The notes beneath the pieces were generated by a model, which saw only the letters and a list, made by a program, of their open reading frames with translations, made no database searches and had not been told where the DNA came from. Of a DNA stretch of 21,208 bases, positions 7,474 to 14,889 are shown piece by piece. This stretch comes from JBCCMA01 sp039026595 (GTDB taxonomy: Bacteria > Pseudomonadota > Gammaproteobacteria > Steroidobacterales > JBCCMA01): contig JBCCMA010000053.1 of NCBI GenBank assembly GCA_039026595.1, positions 1-21,208 on the forward strand, given 5' to 3'. A program made the position numbers and the translations under genes. Every line of letters begins with the position of its first letter. Position 1 is the first letter of the stretch.

Positions 7474-8286
7474 TCAGCGCGCCTTCTGGAGACTGTTGCG
7501 CGTGAAGTCCTTCTCGGAAAGGCCGGTCTTGAACGCGTAGTCACGGAAAGACAGCACGGTGCTCTTGCCCGTCTGATGATTGACCATCTCCATCCGGAGC
7601 GGCCGCCAGTGCTTGTCGAGGTAGCGTTCGAAATCGCTGGATGTCAGCGTTTTCAGAAGGCTCTTCTTGCGGTCGTAAAACTCGACCTTGTGGGATCGAT
7701 AGTGCATCTGATCGATCCACGCCACCTGCCGGGTGTAGCCGGATTTCTTGTCGACCGGGTAGCGCTCGACCACAAAGTACGCTTCGCCGTCGACGTCTTC
7801 GTCACGCAGATATTTGTAGGTGTATTTCTCCACTTCCTGCGACGAAAGATCCTCGTAGGCGAACTCCGAGCCGACAAACGGCCCGCTTTTGTTGCTCGAC
7901 GAGATGCGCTTAACGCGTTTGAGCGCCGGCAGGAACAGCCACTGGTCGTCCTGACCTTCCTTGTGCGAAAAGGTGAGAAGCGCGGTGCCTTTCACATCGG
8001 CGGGGTCGTTAAACACGATCAGGCTCTTGTCGCCGTCATCGGCCACTTCGAGCGACTGGCTGCGCATCTGGCGGGTGCGCTCGTCGCCGTTCTTGTTGCG
8101 CAGTGTCATTTCCATGACCACTTTGGTATCGCCAAAGCCCGCGTCGCGGCGGTCGGCTTCCAGTGCGATTTCCAGCCCGCGTTCCTCGGGTGTCTGCGCG
8201 CTGGCCGGCACGGCAAAACATAGCGCGGCACAAAGAACCGACAGCGTGCGGGTCATCTTCAATTTGTCAGGCGAGGGACGGGACAT
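7474..8286 (-). CDS. Periplasmic outer-membrane lipoprotein-sorting (LolA-like) protein
   Basis: The 270-residue product has a signal peptide (hydrophobic MTRTLSVLCAALCFAVPASA, cleavage before QTPEERG, about residue 31) followed by the LolA-like fold of the type encoded beside MMPL/RND pumps: TKVVMEMTLRNKNGDERTRQM, KSLIVFNDPADVKGTALLTF, DDQWLFLPALKRVKRI, FVGSEFAYEDLSS, and a C-terminal YLDKHWRPLRMEMVNHQTGKSTVLSF. This fold is a half-barrel that carries lipid moieties through the periplasm. The start at 8286 overlaps the end of the pump gene by 20 bases and is preferred because AGGAG lies seven bases upstream; the ATG at 8256 has only a GAAG abutting it. It is not LolA proper, and its cargo is unknown. 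Transfer between the pumps and the barrel is the natural inference. Confidence 0.85.
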   Translation of the reverse strand: MSRPSPDKLKMTRTLSVLCAALCFAVPASAQTPEERGLEIALEADRRDAGFGDTKVVMEMTLRNKNGDERTRQMRSQSLEVADDGDKSLIVFNDPADVKGTALLTFSHKEGQDDQWLFLPALKRVKRISSSNKSGPFVGSEFAYEDLSSQEVEKYTYKYLRDEDVDGEAYFVVERYPVDKKSGYTRQVAWIDQMHYRSHKVEFYDRKKSLLKTLTSSDFERYLDKHWRPLRMEMVNHQTGKSTVLSFRDYAFKTGLSEKDFTRNSLQKAR

Positions 8287-10642
8287 GTTGAGTCTCCTGG
8301 TCAGAAGCAGTGGAATCGGAAGCGTATTCAGGTTCGCCGCCGTCAAATTTGAGTAACAGGGGCGGCAGTAACAGGAAGTCGACGATCAGCGCGAGCGTGA
8401 TCGCCATGGCGGTCAGTACGGCCATCGTTGAGTTGATCGCGAAATTGGACTGGGCCAGAACAAGGAAGCCGGCCACCAGAATCACGGTGGTGATGACCAG
8501 GGCCATCCCGACGGTCGAGAACGCGTAGCGCACCGCGTCGGCGGCAGCCAGCCCGCGTTCGCGACGGGCTCTCAGGTACTTGCTCAGGAAATGCACGGTG
8601 TCATCCACGACGATGCCAAGGACCATGCCGGACACCACCGATGCAGCCATATTGACCTGACCGACAAACAGGCCCCAGATGCCAAACGTGAGGCCGATCG
8701 GCAGAAGATTGGGCACAAGGCTCAAAAGCCCCACTTTCACGCTGCGAAGCGCGAGAATCAGAATGCCTGAAATCAGGACCAGCCCGAGCAGCGACCCGCT
8801 GATCATGCTGTTGATGTTGCGCTCGCTGATGTACGAGAACATGACCGCGACGCCGACACCCTTTGTGGCCAGCGATGGCGCGTTTTCCTCAAGCCAGCGT
8901 TCGCTGCGCTCTACCAGCGCGCGCTGCTCCATGCTCGTGATGGTCTCGACGGTGGCCACAAGGCGCGAGGCCGATTTGTCCAGATTGATCTGGTTGGTCA
9001 GGTCCAGCCCCTGGGGCAGTGAGAGCTCGTACAGGAAGAGGTACTGCGCGGCGAGGGCGCTGTCGTCGGGCAACCGGTAATACGCCTCGTCGTCGCCGTG
9101 GAGGTTCTTGTTCAGGCGTTTGAAGATGTCGGTAACCGTGTTCACGTGCATGACGTGTTCCTGTTCACGGAGCCAGTTGGCAAACGCGTCTACCTGGCGC
9201 AAATACGCCGGATCGCTGACGCCACCGTCGCGACCGGCCGGTAGCGAGTAGTTCACCAGAATGGTGCCGGTCAGGTTCTGGTTGGTGTAGTCCGTATCCC
9301 GTCGGAATTCCAGTTCCTCACTGAAGTACTGCACAAAGTTGTCGTTCAGTTCATTGCGCGCGATGAGCGCCAGAATGCCGACGCTTACCACGATACCGAC
9401 CAACATCAGCGGGCCCCGGCGATCGATTACCCAGTCGGCAAAACCGGCGAGGCGTTTCTGGCCCTGCTGACGCGTATTGCCTGTGCGACAAGGCAGCAGG
9501 GACAACAGCACCGGCAGCAGCGAAATGGACAGCACAAAGCCCGCCATGATGCCGACCGCGGTCACATTGCCGAGGTCGTGGAACGGCGGCGAGTCCGAAA
9601 AATTCATGACCAGGAAGCCGATGGCGGTTGTCACACTGGTAAGGAAAACAGGCTGCAGGTTGATTCTCAGCGCGTCGACGATCGCGTCGTTTTTGCTCAT
9701 GCCGGCGCGCATCGCGGCGAACATCGAGACAATGATGTGCACGCTGTCGGCCACCGCGAGTGTGGTGATCACGGTGGGCGCAGACGCGACGGGGGACGAG
9801 AGAAATATGCCGAGATAGCCGGCGGTGCCCATTGCCACGATGATGGACGCGAAGACCACCAGCGCCGTGGCCAGCGCCGAGAATACGCAGCGCACGATCA
9901 GCATCATGCCGATCAGAATGATGGCGTACATGGCGGGCACGAGCGTGGCGATGTCCGTGCGCGCGGATTCCGCAAACGCGTTGTTCATCATTGAGGTGCC
10001 GGCAAGGCGGATGTTCACGCCCGGGTATTGCCCGGTGATCTCCTCGCGCAGCGCGCGCGCCGCCGCCACCGCTTCGGCCACCTCGTCCAGGCGAATTTCG
10101 GGTAACTGCATCAGCACGCTCACGGCGGTCACCGACGCGTCGGTGTTGATCAGGCGGCCTCGAAGCGCGGGCTCGTTGAGCGCCACGTCCCGTGCCGCCG
10201 ACAACTCAGTCGCATCCAGCGATTCAGCATCAAACACCAGGTCCTCGACCAGCAAATCGTCGCCGTCGGCGGTCGTGTGCTGGAAATTGGTCACTGAGTC
10301 CACGCGAATGGAAAACGGCAGCTCCCAGCTGCGTTCGGTCAGTGCGCTGATTGCGCTGAGTGTGTCGGTGTCAAAGACGTTGCCGCTCTCAGGCGTCACG
10401 ATGAACATCAGGCCATCGTCTTTGGTGTAGACGTTCTGGATTTCTTCGAAGGCCTGCAGCTGCGGGTTGTCCGGTCCGAAGTACACGCGGTAGTTGTCCT
10501 TGAACTGCAACCGCGAGGCGCCCGAAACGCATACAACAAGCAGTATGGCCACCATGATCAGCGTGAGTAATCGATGCGACACAATCCACTGTGCGTAGCG
10601 GACGACCGCCTGGTCGAAGCGGCTCATCTGGGTGGTGTTCAT
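8267..10642 (-). CDS. RND/MMPL-family exporter, second of a tandem pair
   Basis: The 791-residue protein has the two-fold RND layout: helix at about 23-43, a periplasmic domain to about 230, five clustered helices (about 232-385), then a repeat with a helix near 410-428, a second periplasmic domain to about 610, and five helices to about 775. Each helix bundle has an acidic motif expected to relay protons: TLAVADSVH with Asp299 and GIVVDDTVH with Asp680/681. The block INLQPVFLTSVTTAIGFLVMNFSDSPPF is shared almost word for word with the upstream pump. Length fits HpnN/MMPL-type exporters rather than the roughly 1,030-residue drug pumps, and there is no membrane-fusion protein in the operon. 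Its ATG overlaps the previous stop by four bases (ATGA). Substrate is unknown; lipids or other hydrophobic molecules are likely. Confidence 0.9.
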   Translation of the reverse strand: MNTTQMSRFDQAVVRYAQWIVSHRLLTLIMVAILLVVCVSGASRLQFKDNYRVYFGPDNPQLQAFEEIQNVYTKDDGLMFIVTPESGNVFDTDTLSAISALTERSWELPFSIRVDSVTNFQHTTADGDDLLVEDLVFDAESLDATELSAARDVALNEPALRGRLINTDASVTAVSVLMQLPEIRLDEVAEAVAAARALREEITGQYPGVNIRLAGTSMMNNAFAESARTDIATLVPAMYAIILIGMMLIVRCVFSALATALVVFASIIVAMGTAGYLGIFLSSPVASAPTVITTLAVADSVHIIVSMFAAMRAGMSKNDAIVDALRINLQPVFLTSVTTAIGFLVMNFSDSPPFHDLGNVTAVGIMAGFVLSISLLPVLLSLLPCRTGNTRQQGQKRLAGFADWVIDRRGPLMLVGIVVSVGILALIARNELNDNFVQYFSEELEFRRDTDYTNQNLTGTILVNYSLPAGRDGGVSDPAYLRQVDAFANWLREQEHVMHVNTVTDIFKRLNKNLHGDDEAYYRLPDDSALAAQYLFLYELSLPQGLDLTNQINLDKSASRLVATVETITSMEQRALVERSERWLEENAPSLATKGVGVAVMFSYISERNINSMISGSLLGLVLISGILILALRSVKVGLLSLVPNLLPIGLTFGIWGLFVGQVNMAASVVSGMVLGIVVDDTVHFLSKYLRARRERGLAAADAVRYAFSTVGMALVITTVILVAGFLVLAQSNFAINSTMAVLTAMAITLALIVDFLLLPPLLLKFDGGEPEYASDSTASDQETQHVPSLA
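8291..8298 (-). promoter_or_regulatory. Ribosome binding site deciding the LolA-like start
   Basis: On the minus strand AGGAGACT lies inside the 3' end of the upstream pump gene, with AGGAG (8298-8294) seven bases before ATG at 8286. This supports the 20-base overlap with the pump gene rather than a start at 8256. Confidence 0.65.
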
Positions 10643-13005
10643 AGCAGGTTTCCGGTTTGGGTTTGAAGGGTCGTTCTGGCATCCGTTGTGGCGTGTTCAC
10701 CACGGCGCCGGTCCAGATAGATCAACAGCGCGGGTAACAGGAGGAAATCGATCAGCAGGGCGAAAAACAGCGTCACAACAATCAGTGTCGCGGTCACCGA
10801 ATTGACGCGGAACGTGGACAGCATCAGTACTGCGAACCCGCAGGACAGGACCACGCTCGTGGTCACCAGTGCGGCGGCGACGGTGTGAAAGGCGTAGCGA
10901 ACGGCGGCGACGGGATCGAGGTTCTGCTCGCGCCGTGCGCGTTGATACTTGCTCAGGAAATGCACGGTATCGTCGACGACGATGCCGAGCGTCATAGCCA
11001 CAATCACCGACACCGCCATGTTGATTTCGCCAACGAAAAAGCCCCAGACGCCCAGCGCCATCCCGGCGGGCAGCAGATTGGGGGCCACGCTGATCAGCCC
11101 CAGACGAACGTCTCGCAGCGCGACCATCAGCAGCGCGGAGATCAGCACAAGGCCAACAAACGTACCGTAGAGCATATTGTGGATGGTCCGACGCGAGACT
11201 TCGGCGAACATCAGGGAGGCGCCAACCGCTTCGCCCTTGAGTTCCGGATAGCGTTCATGCAACCAGTTATTCCCGCGACTCGCCAGATCGCGAACTTCCG
11301 TGGATGAGATATTGTTGATGGTGGCGACCACCTGTGTGGCCGACTTGTCCTGCGAAATCTGGTCGTTCAGGTCCAGACCAAACGGCAGCGACAGCTCGTA
11401 GAACAAAAGGTACTGCGCGGCCAGATCAGACTGCTGCGGGAGACGGTAAGCGTCTTCATCGCCGCCGTTCATCGTCTTGTTCAGCCGTTTGAAAACATCG
11501 GTGATGGTGGCCACGTGCAGTACTTCGGGCTGCTCGCGCAGCCATGTGGTCAGGTCGTCGACTTTTGCCAGAAACGCCGGGTCTGAAACGCCGCTGTCGC
11601 GCCCTGACCACAGCGAGTAATGCAGCTGATAAATCCCCGTGAGGTTCTCGCTCGTGAATTCCGTGGCCGTGCGGAAATCAACGCGCGGCGCGAAGTAGGT
11701 CAGGAACTGATCATCGAGCTCATTGCGCGGGATCATGGCGCCGATCGCCACCACCAGGGTGGTAATCAGTATCAGTAACGGGCGGCGGCGGGCGATTGCC
11801 AACTCGCCGATGGCGCGGGTGACCGGTGTGATCCGGTCGCGGCTGGTCGGAACGCGCAGCGGCATCACGCTCATCAGGGCGGGCAGAAACGTGACGGAAA
11901 AGACGAACGCCATCATCACGCCGATCGCCGTGATATTGCCAAGGTCGCGAAACGGCGGACTGTCGCCGAAATTCATGACCAGAAAGCCGATGGCGGTGGT
12001 CAGCGATGTCAGGAACACCGGCTGCAGGTTGACCCGCAGACTTTCAATAATCGCGTCGGTTTTGCCCGCGCCGTTCTGGCGCTGCGCAAAGAACGTGTTG
12101 AGGAAGTGCACCGAGTCGGCGACGGCAAGTGTCATGATCATGGAAAACGAACCGGCTGAAGGTGGCGTCAGTTTGAAGCCCAGCCAGCCAGCAATGCCCT
12201 CGCCGGTGGTGACCGACAGGACGACCATCGTCATCGCGCAGACCATGCCCGCAAACGAGCGGAGCAGGAGCAGCATGACCGCCACAATCACCACGATCAT
12301 GATCGGCACCAGCGTGATGATGTCGTACTCGCTGGCTTCCAGAAACGCGTTGTCGAGCATGACCAAACCGGTGAGGCGGATGGTCAGTTCGGGGTAACGC
12401 GTCCGGTATTGCGCCGCCAGGTCGCGTACCGCCGCCGCGATGATGCTGTTTTCGTTGGGGTCGGTTTCCGGCAGCGTGAAGCGAACGTTGACCGCCGTGG
12501 TGTGCGCGTTCGGCGAGATCATCCGATGCACCAGCGCGTTCTCGCCAACAGCGATTCGCTGGGCCGTTGCACGTTCGTATTCGTCGAGCGTTGCGGCGTC
12601 GGGTACAAGGTCGTCGACGGCAATGTCGTCGCCGTCGACGTTCATGTGTTGGAAGTTCACCACCGAGTCCACGCGTGTGGCGAAGGGCAATGACCACGCG
12701 GCGTCGGTGAGTTCGGCCACCGCATTAAGTGCGGTTCGGTCAAAGGCCGTGCCGTCGGCCGGATCGATCACGAACAGCACGTTATTGCTGCGCGTATAGG
12801 TGTTCTGGAGTTCGATTAGTTGTTCGAGTTCAGGATTGCCCTTGTCGAAATACGCGCGGTAATCGTCGTGAAATCCGAGGCGGGGCAGACCGGCCGCCAT
12901 GGCAAGCGCGAGCACCGCGCAGCCCGCTAATACAGGCCACCGGTGTCGAACCACCCAAGCGGCATAACGCACCGTCAGGCGGTCAGTCCGGGTCCGGAGA
13001 GCCAT
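10639..13005 (-). CDS. RND/MMPL-family exporter, first of a tandem pair
   Basis: The 788-residue protein has the same plan as its neighbour: helix at about 24-41, periplasmic domain, helix bundle at about 230-385 with TLAVADSVHFL (Asp297), second-half helix at about 409-426, second periplasmic domain, and helix bundle at about 610-765 with GIVVDDTVHFLSKY (Asp678/679). The ALRT leader is short and there is no cleavable signal. The two pumps align end to end with the same landmarks (DYRAYF/NYRVYF, RVDSVVNFQH/RVDSVTNFQH, ITDVFKRLNK/VTDIFKRLNK), so they are diverged tandem paralogs that may form a mixed complex or handle related cargo. It follows tetR by ten bases. Both acidic motifs are kept in both copies, so neither looks like an inactive partner. 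Confidence 0.9.
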   Translation of the reverse strand: MALRTRTDRLTVRYAAWVVRHRWPVLAGCAVLALAMAAGLPRLGFHDDYRAYFDKGNPELEQLIELQNTYTRSNNVLFVIDPADGTAFDRTALNAVAELTDAAWSLPFATRVDSVVNFQHMNVDGDDIAVDDLVPDAATLDEYERATAQRIAVGENALVHRMISPNAHTTAVNVRFTLPETDPNENSIIAAAVRDLAAQYRTRYPELTIRLTGLVMLDNAFLEASEYDIITLVPIMIVVIVAVMLLLLRSFAGMVCAMTMVVLSVTTGEGIAGWLGFKLTPPSAGSFSMIMTLAVADSVHFLNTFFAQRQNGAGKTDAIIESLRVNLQPVFLTSLTTAIGFLVMNFGDSPPFRDLGNITAIGVMMAFVFSVTFLPALMSVMPLRVPTSRDRITPVTRAIGELAIARRRPLLILITTLVVAIGAMIPRNELDDQFLTYFAPRVDFRTATEFTSENLTGIYQLHYSLWSGRDSGVSDPAFLAKVDDLTTWLREQPEVLHVATITDVFKRLNKTMNGGDEDAYRLPQQSDLAAQYLLFYELSLPFGLDLNDQISQDKSATQVVATINNISSTEVRDLASRGNNWLHERYPELKGEAVGASLMFAEVSRRTIHNMLYGTFVGLVLISALLMVALRDVRLGLISVAPNLLPAGMALGVWGFFVGEINMAVSVIVAMTLGIVVDDTVHFLSKYQRARREQNLDPVAAVRYAFHTVAAALVTTSVVLSCGFAVLMLSTFRVNSVTATLIVVTLFFALLIDFLLLPALLIYLDRRRGEHATTDARTTLQTQTGNLL

Positions 13006-13015
13006 TTGGCGAGCC

Positions 13016-13645
13016 TCAGGCGACGGCGGTGCTGGCGTTGCCCGGGTCCGCTCTCAGCGAGCCGAGGATGGCCGCCATACCGCGCACGCAGGCGTCGTAC
13101 AGATCGGTGTGACGCGAACTTTTCGCAATGCTGATACAGCCCTCGTAGGCCGCGAGCGAAAACGCGGCCGCGTCATCTGCATCGATGTTCTGACGAACGC
13201 TGCCGTCCTGCTGTCCGCGTCTTAGCGCCCGCGCAATGCTGTCGCGCCAGTCGAGCATGATCGCGTCGAGCCGCGTCCGAAACCCGTCGTCGAGCCCGGA
13301 CATTTCATGGACGAGGTTGTTCACCGGGCAGCCGCCCACCGAATCCTTGGTGTCTTCCGCGAGTTGTTCCTGCGCCAGACGCAACAGGGTGTCGAGCGGG
13401 TCGAGGTTCGGATCGTCGAGCGGCGCCATCATCTCGCGCGCCCACGGCGCGATCACATCGTCGACGACGGCGTAGCCCAACGCGTTCTTGTTCGGAAAAT
13501 GGTGATACAGCGCGCCCTTGGTTACGCCGGTACGCCGCAGAATGTTGTCGATGCTCGCGCTGCGAAAGCCCTGCGCGTAAATCTCTTCGAAGGCGGCGGC
13601 CAGAAGGGCCTCGCGCGTCTTGTCAGGGTCACGTCGGTTGACCAT
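13016..13645 (-). CDS. TetR/AcrR-family transcriptional regulator of the RND operon
   Basis: The 209-residue regulator has a standard N-terminal helix-turn-helix (about 8-55: TREALLAAAFEEIYAQGFRSASIDNILRRTGVTKGALYHHFPNKNAL). The ligand domain contains GGCPVNNLVHE with Cys106. In E. coli NemR, Cys106 lies in an aligned GCLTVKL motif and senses electrophiles and hypochlorite, so a redox or electrophile input is possible, though Gly-Cys at this place is common in the subfamily. It is the first gene of the operon and is preceded by a promoter overlapping inverted repeats, which points to autoregulation and control of the whole pump-carrier-barrel set. The ATG at 13645 begins MVNRRDPDKTRE. The C-terminal extension after residue 200 is short and unremarkable. 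Confidence 0.92.
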   Translation of the reverse strand: MVNRRDPDKTREALLAAAFEEIYAQGFRSASIDNILRRTGVTKGALYHHFPNKNALGYAVVDDVIAPWAREMMAPLDDPNLDPLDTLLRLAQEQLAEDTKDSVGGCPVNNLVHEMSGLDDGFRTRLDAIMLDWRDSIARALRRGQQDGSVRQNIDADDAAAFSLAAYEGCISIAKSSRHTDLYDACVRGMAAILGSLRADPGNASTAVA

Positions 13646-13696
13646 GGTCCGTGGCTCCAGTCGGGGGCTGTCCTGGCCCGGTTGCTGCAGTGAAAC

Positions 13697-13747
13697 ATAC
13701 CAAAAGGTATATACCGACTAGTATGTATGAGGTGCGCCGAGAGTCAA
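13697..13747 (-). promoter_or_regulatory. Promoter and operator-like inverted repeats upstream of tetR
   Basis: On the minus strand a -35 TTGACT (13747-13742, 5/6), a 16-base spacer and a -10 CATACT (13725-13720, 4/6) form a good sigma70 promoter. Just downstream on that strand is a perfect inverted repeat, ATACC-AAAA-GGTAT (13697-13710). An imperfect second dyad, ATAC-N6-GTAT (13711-13724), overlaps the -10. This layout fits repression by the TetR protein it drives. An AT-rich tract at about 13773-13794 lies further upstream. Confidence 0.65.
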
Positions 13748-13793
13748 GGGCTTCCCGCATGAAAGCGTTGAAGAAAAATAATTACTATTTAAA

Positions 13794-14180
13794 TCAGACG
13801 TTTGCGTCGGGAAGGGTCAGATAGGCCGCGACGCCGAGCACGGCTCCGGCAATTTCCCATGTGAGCACGCCCAGCATCAGCGAGGAGGTGCTCCCGTCGA
13901 GCACCATCCCGATGATGCGTCCCAGCGCCACGCCGCCCGCGATCGCGGCAAGCGCGATCAGCGCACCCGGCACGAGATGCCGGAAAAACACGGCGGCCAA
14001 CAGAAAACCACACAGGCCGAGTTCGAGGCCCCCGTAAAAGGCACGAAGCTCGGTGACGGCACCGGGCGTTTCGAGGCCGAAGTGCAGCAGTTGGCTGAGC
14101 GATTGCGGGGCGGCAAGTGCCCAGACACCGAAGGCGCCGAAGCTCAAACCGAAGAACACAAGAACAACGGTGGCAAACAT
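13794..14180 (-). CDS. DUF4345 family small membrane protein
   Basis: The 128-residue protein is almost entirely hydrophobic, with four predicted helices (about residues 3-25, 48-67, 70-92 and 102-122). It shows the DUF4345 pattern: an opening VFFGLSFGAFGVWALAAPQSL, the central ELRAFYGGLELGLCGFLLAAVF, and a C-terminal helix pair containing GRIIGMVLDG. Function is unknown; the family is small inner-membrane proteins. The start is placed at ATG 14180 because upstream codons in the same frame are Arg/Cys/His-rich and overlap the divergent kefF gene. No strong Shine-Dalgarno sequence precedes it. It is divergent from kefF across 91 bases and lies upstream of the tetR operon in the same direction, but the promoter before tetR argues for separate transcription. 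Confidence 0.8.
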   Translation of the reverse strand: MFATVVLVFFGLSFGAFGVWALAAPQSLSQLLHFGLETPGAVTELRAFYGGLELGLCGFLLAAVFFRHLVPGALIALAAIAGGVALGRIIGMVLDGSTSSLMLGVLTWEIAGAVLGVAAYLTLPDANV

Positions 14181-14271
14181 GGCATGAGAATAGCACCTGC
14201 GCTTGCGCGAGTGTTTTACTCGGTGTATCTGCATGACTCGCGATCCGACTGCGCAGCCAGTAAAGGTGGCC

Positions 14272-14889
14272 ATGACTGACCAAAGCAATGTCCTCGTGAT
14301 TCTCGCGCACCCCGCGCTCGAGAAATCAAGGTGCAATCGCCCCATGGCGACGCGTGCCCGATACACCGCCAATGTGACGGTGCACGACCTCTACGAACAC
14401 TACCCGGACTTCTACATCGATAAAGCCCGCGAGCAGGCGTTGATTACAGAGCACGATGTGTTGGTCCTGCAGTTTCCCCTCTACTGGTACAGCGCGCCAG
14501 CGCTCTTGAAAGAGTGGATCGATATCGTGTTCGAACACGGGTTTGCCTACGGGCGGCACGCGCGGGGGCTTGCGGGGCGAACGCTGGTGACGGCGTGGAC
14601 GGCGGGCAGCAGCGAAACGCAGTTTGTCGATGAGCAAGATCAGTCGTTAATTCCGTCGATCATGCAGCCCTTCGCGGCTACCGCCCGGTATTGCGGTCTG
14701 CACTATCTGCCTCCGTGGTGCACGCTGGACACCGGATCGCTGACCGCGGGGCAGATCGACACCGTTGCGCGGCGTTATGCGGCGATGTTGCAGCGTCTGC
14801 AGTGGCCGACGTTTCGTGCGCGGGATTTTGAGGGCGATATCACGCTGAACGCGTCACTCGATCGTCTACAGGAGGAGTCCGATGCCTGA
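14272..14889 (+). CDS. kefF: KefF-like quinone oxidoreductase, ancillary protein of the K+ efflux system
   Basis: The 205-residue flavodoxin-fold protein matches KefF/MdaB-type NAD(P)H:quinone oxidoreductases: VLVILAHPALEKSRCNRPM (7-25) is the flavin-phosphate loop region, VTVHDLYEHYPDFYID follows, and LQFPLYWYSAPALLKEWIDIVFEHGFAYG (66-94) is the family hallmark around the FMN and active site. In E. coli, KefF binds KefC at the membrane, activates it, and reduces quinones and other electrophiles. The start at 14272 is chosen for the preceding AAAGGTGG and because the protein then begins exactly at the fold; a longer frame from 14203 adds unrelated residues. Its stop overlaps the kefC start by eight bases, so the two are coupled. 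The partner gene next door makes KefF more likely than free-standing MdaB. Confidence 0.88.
   Translation: MTDQSNVLVILAHPALEKSRCNRPMATRARYTANVTVHDLYEHYPDFYIDKAREQALITEHDVLVLQFPLYWYSAPALLKEWIDIVFEHGFAYGRHARGLAGRTLVTAWTAGSSETQFVDEQDQSLIPSIMQPFAATARYCGLHYLPPWCTLDTGSLTAGQIDTVARRYAAMLQRLQWPTFRARDFEGDITLNASLDRLQEESDA

Noticed and set aside
9477..10430. Plus-strand open frames opposite the second RND gene, with similar ones opposite the first
   Set aside because: They are composition-driven shadows of strongly conserved pump genes.
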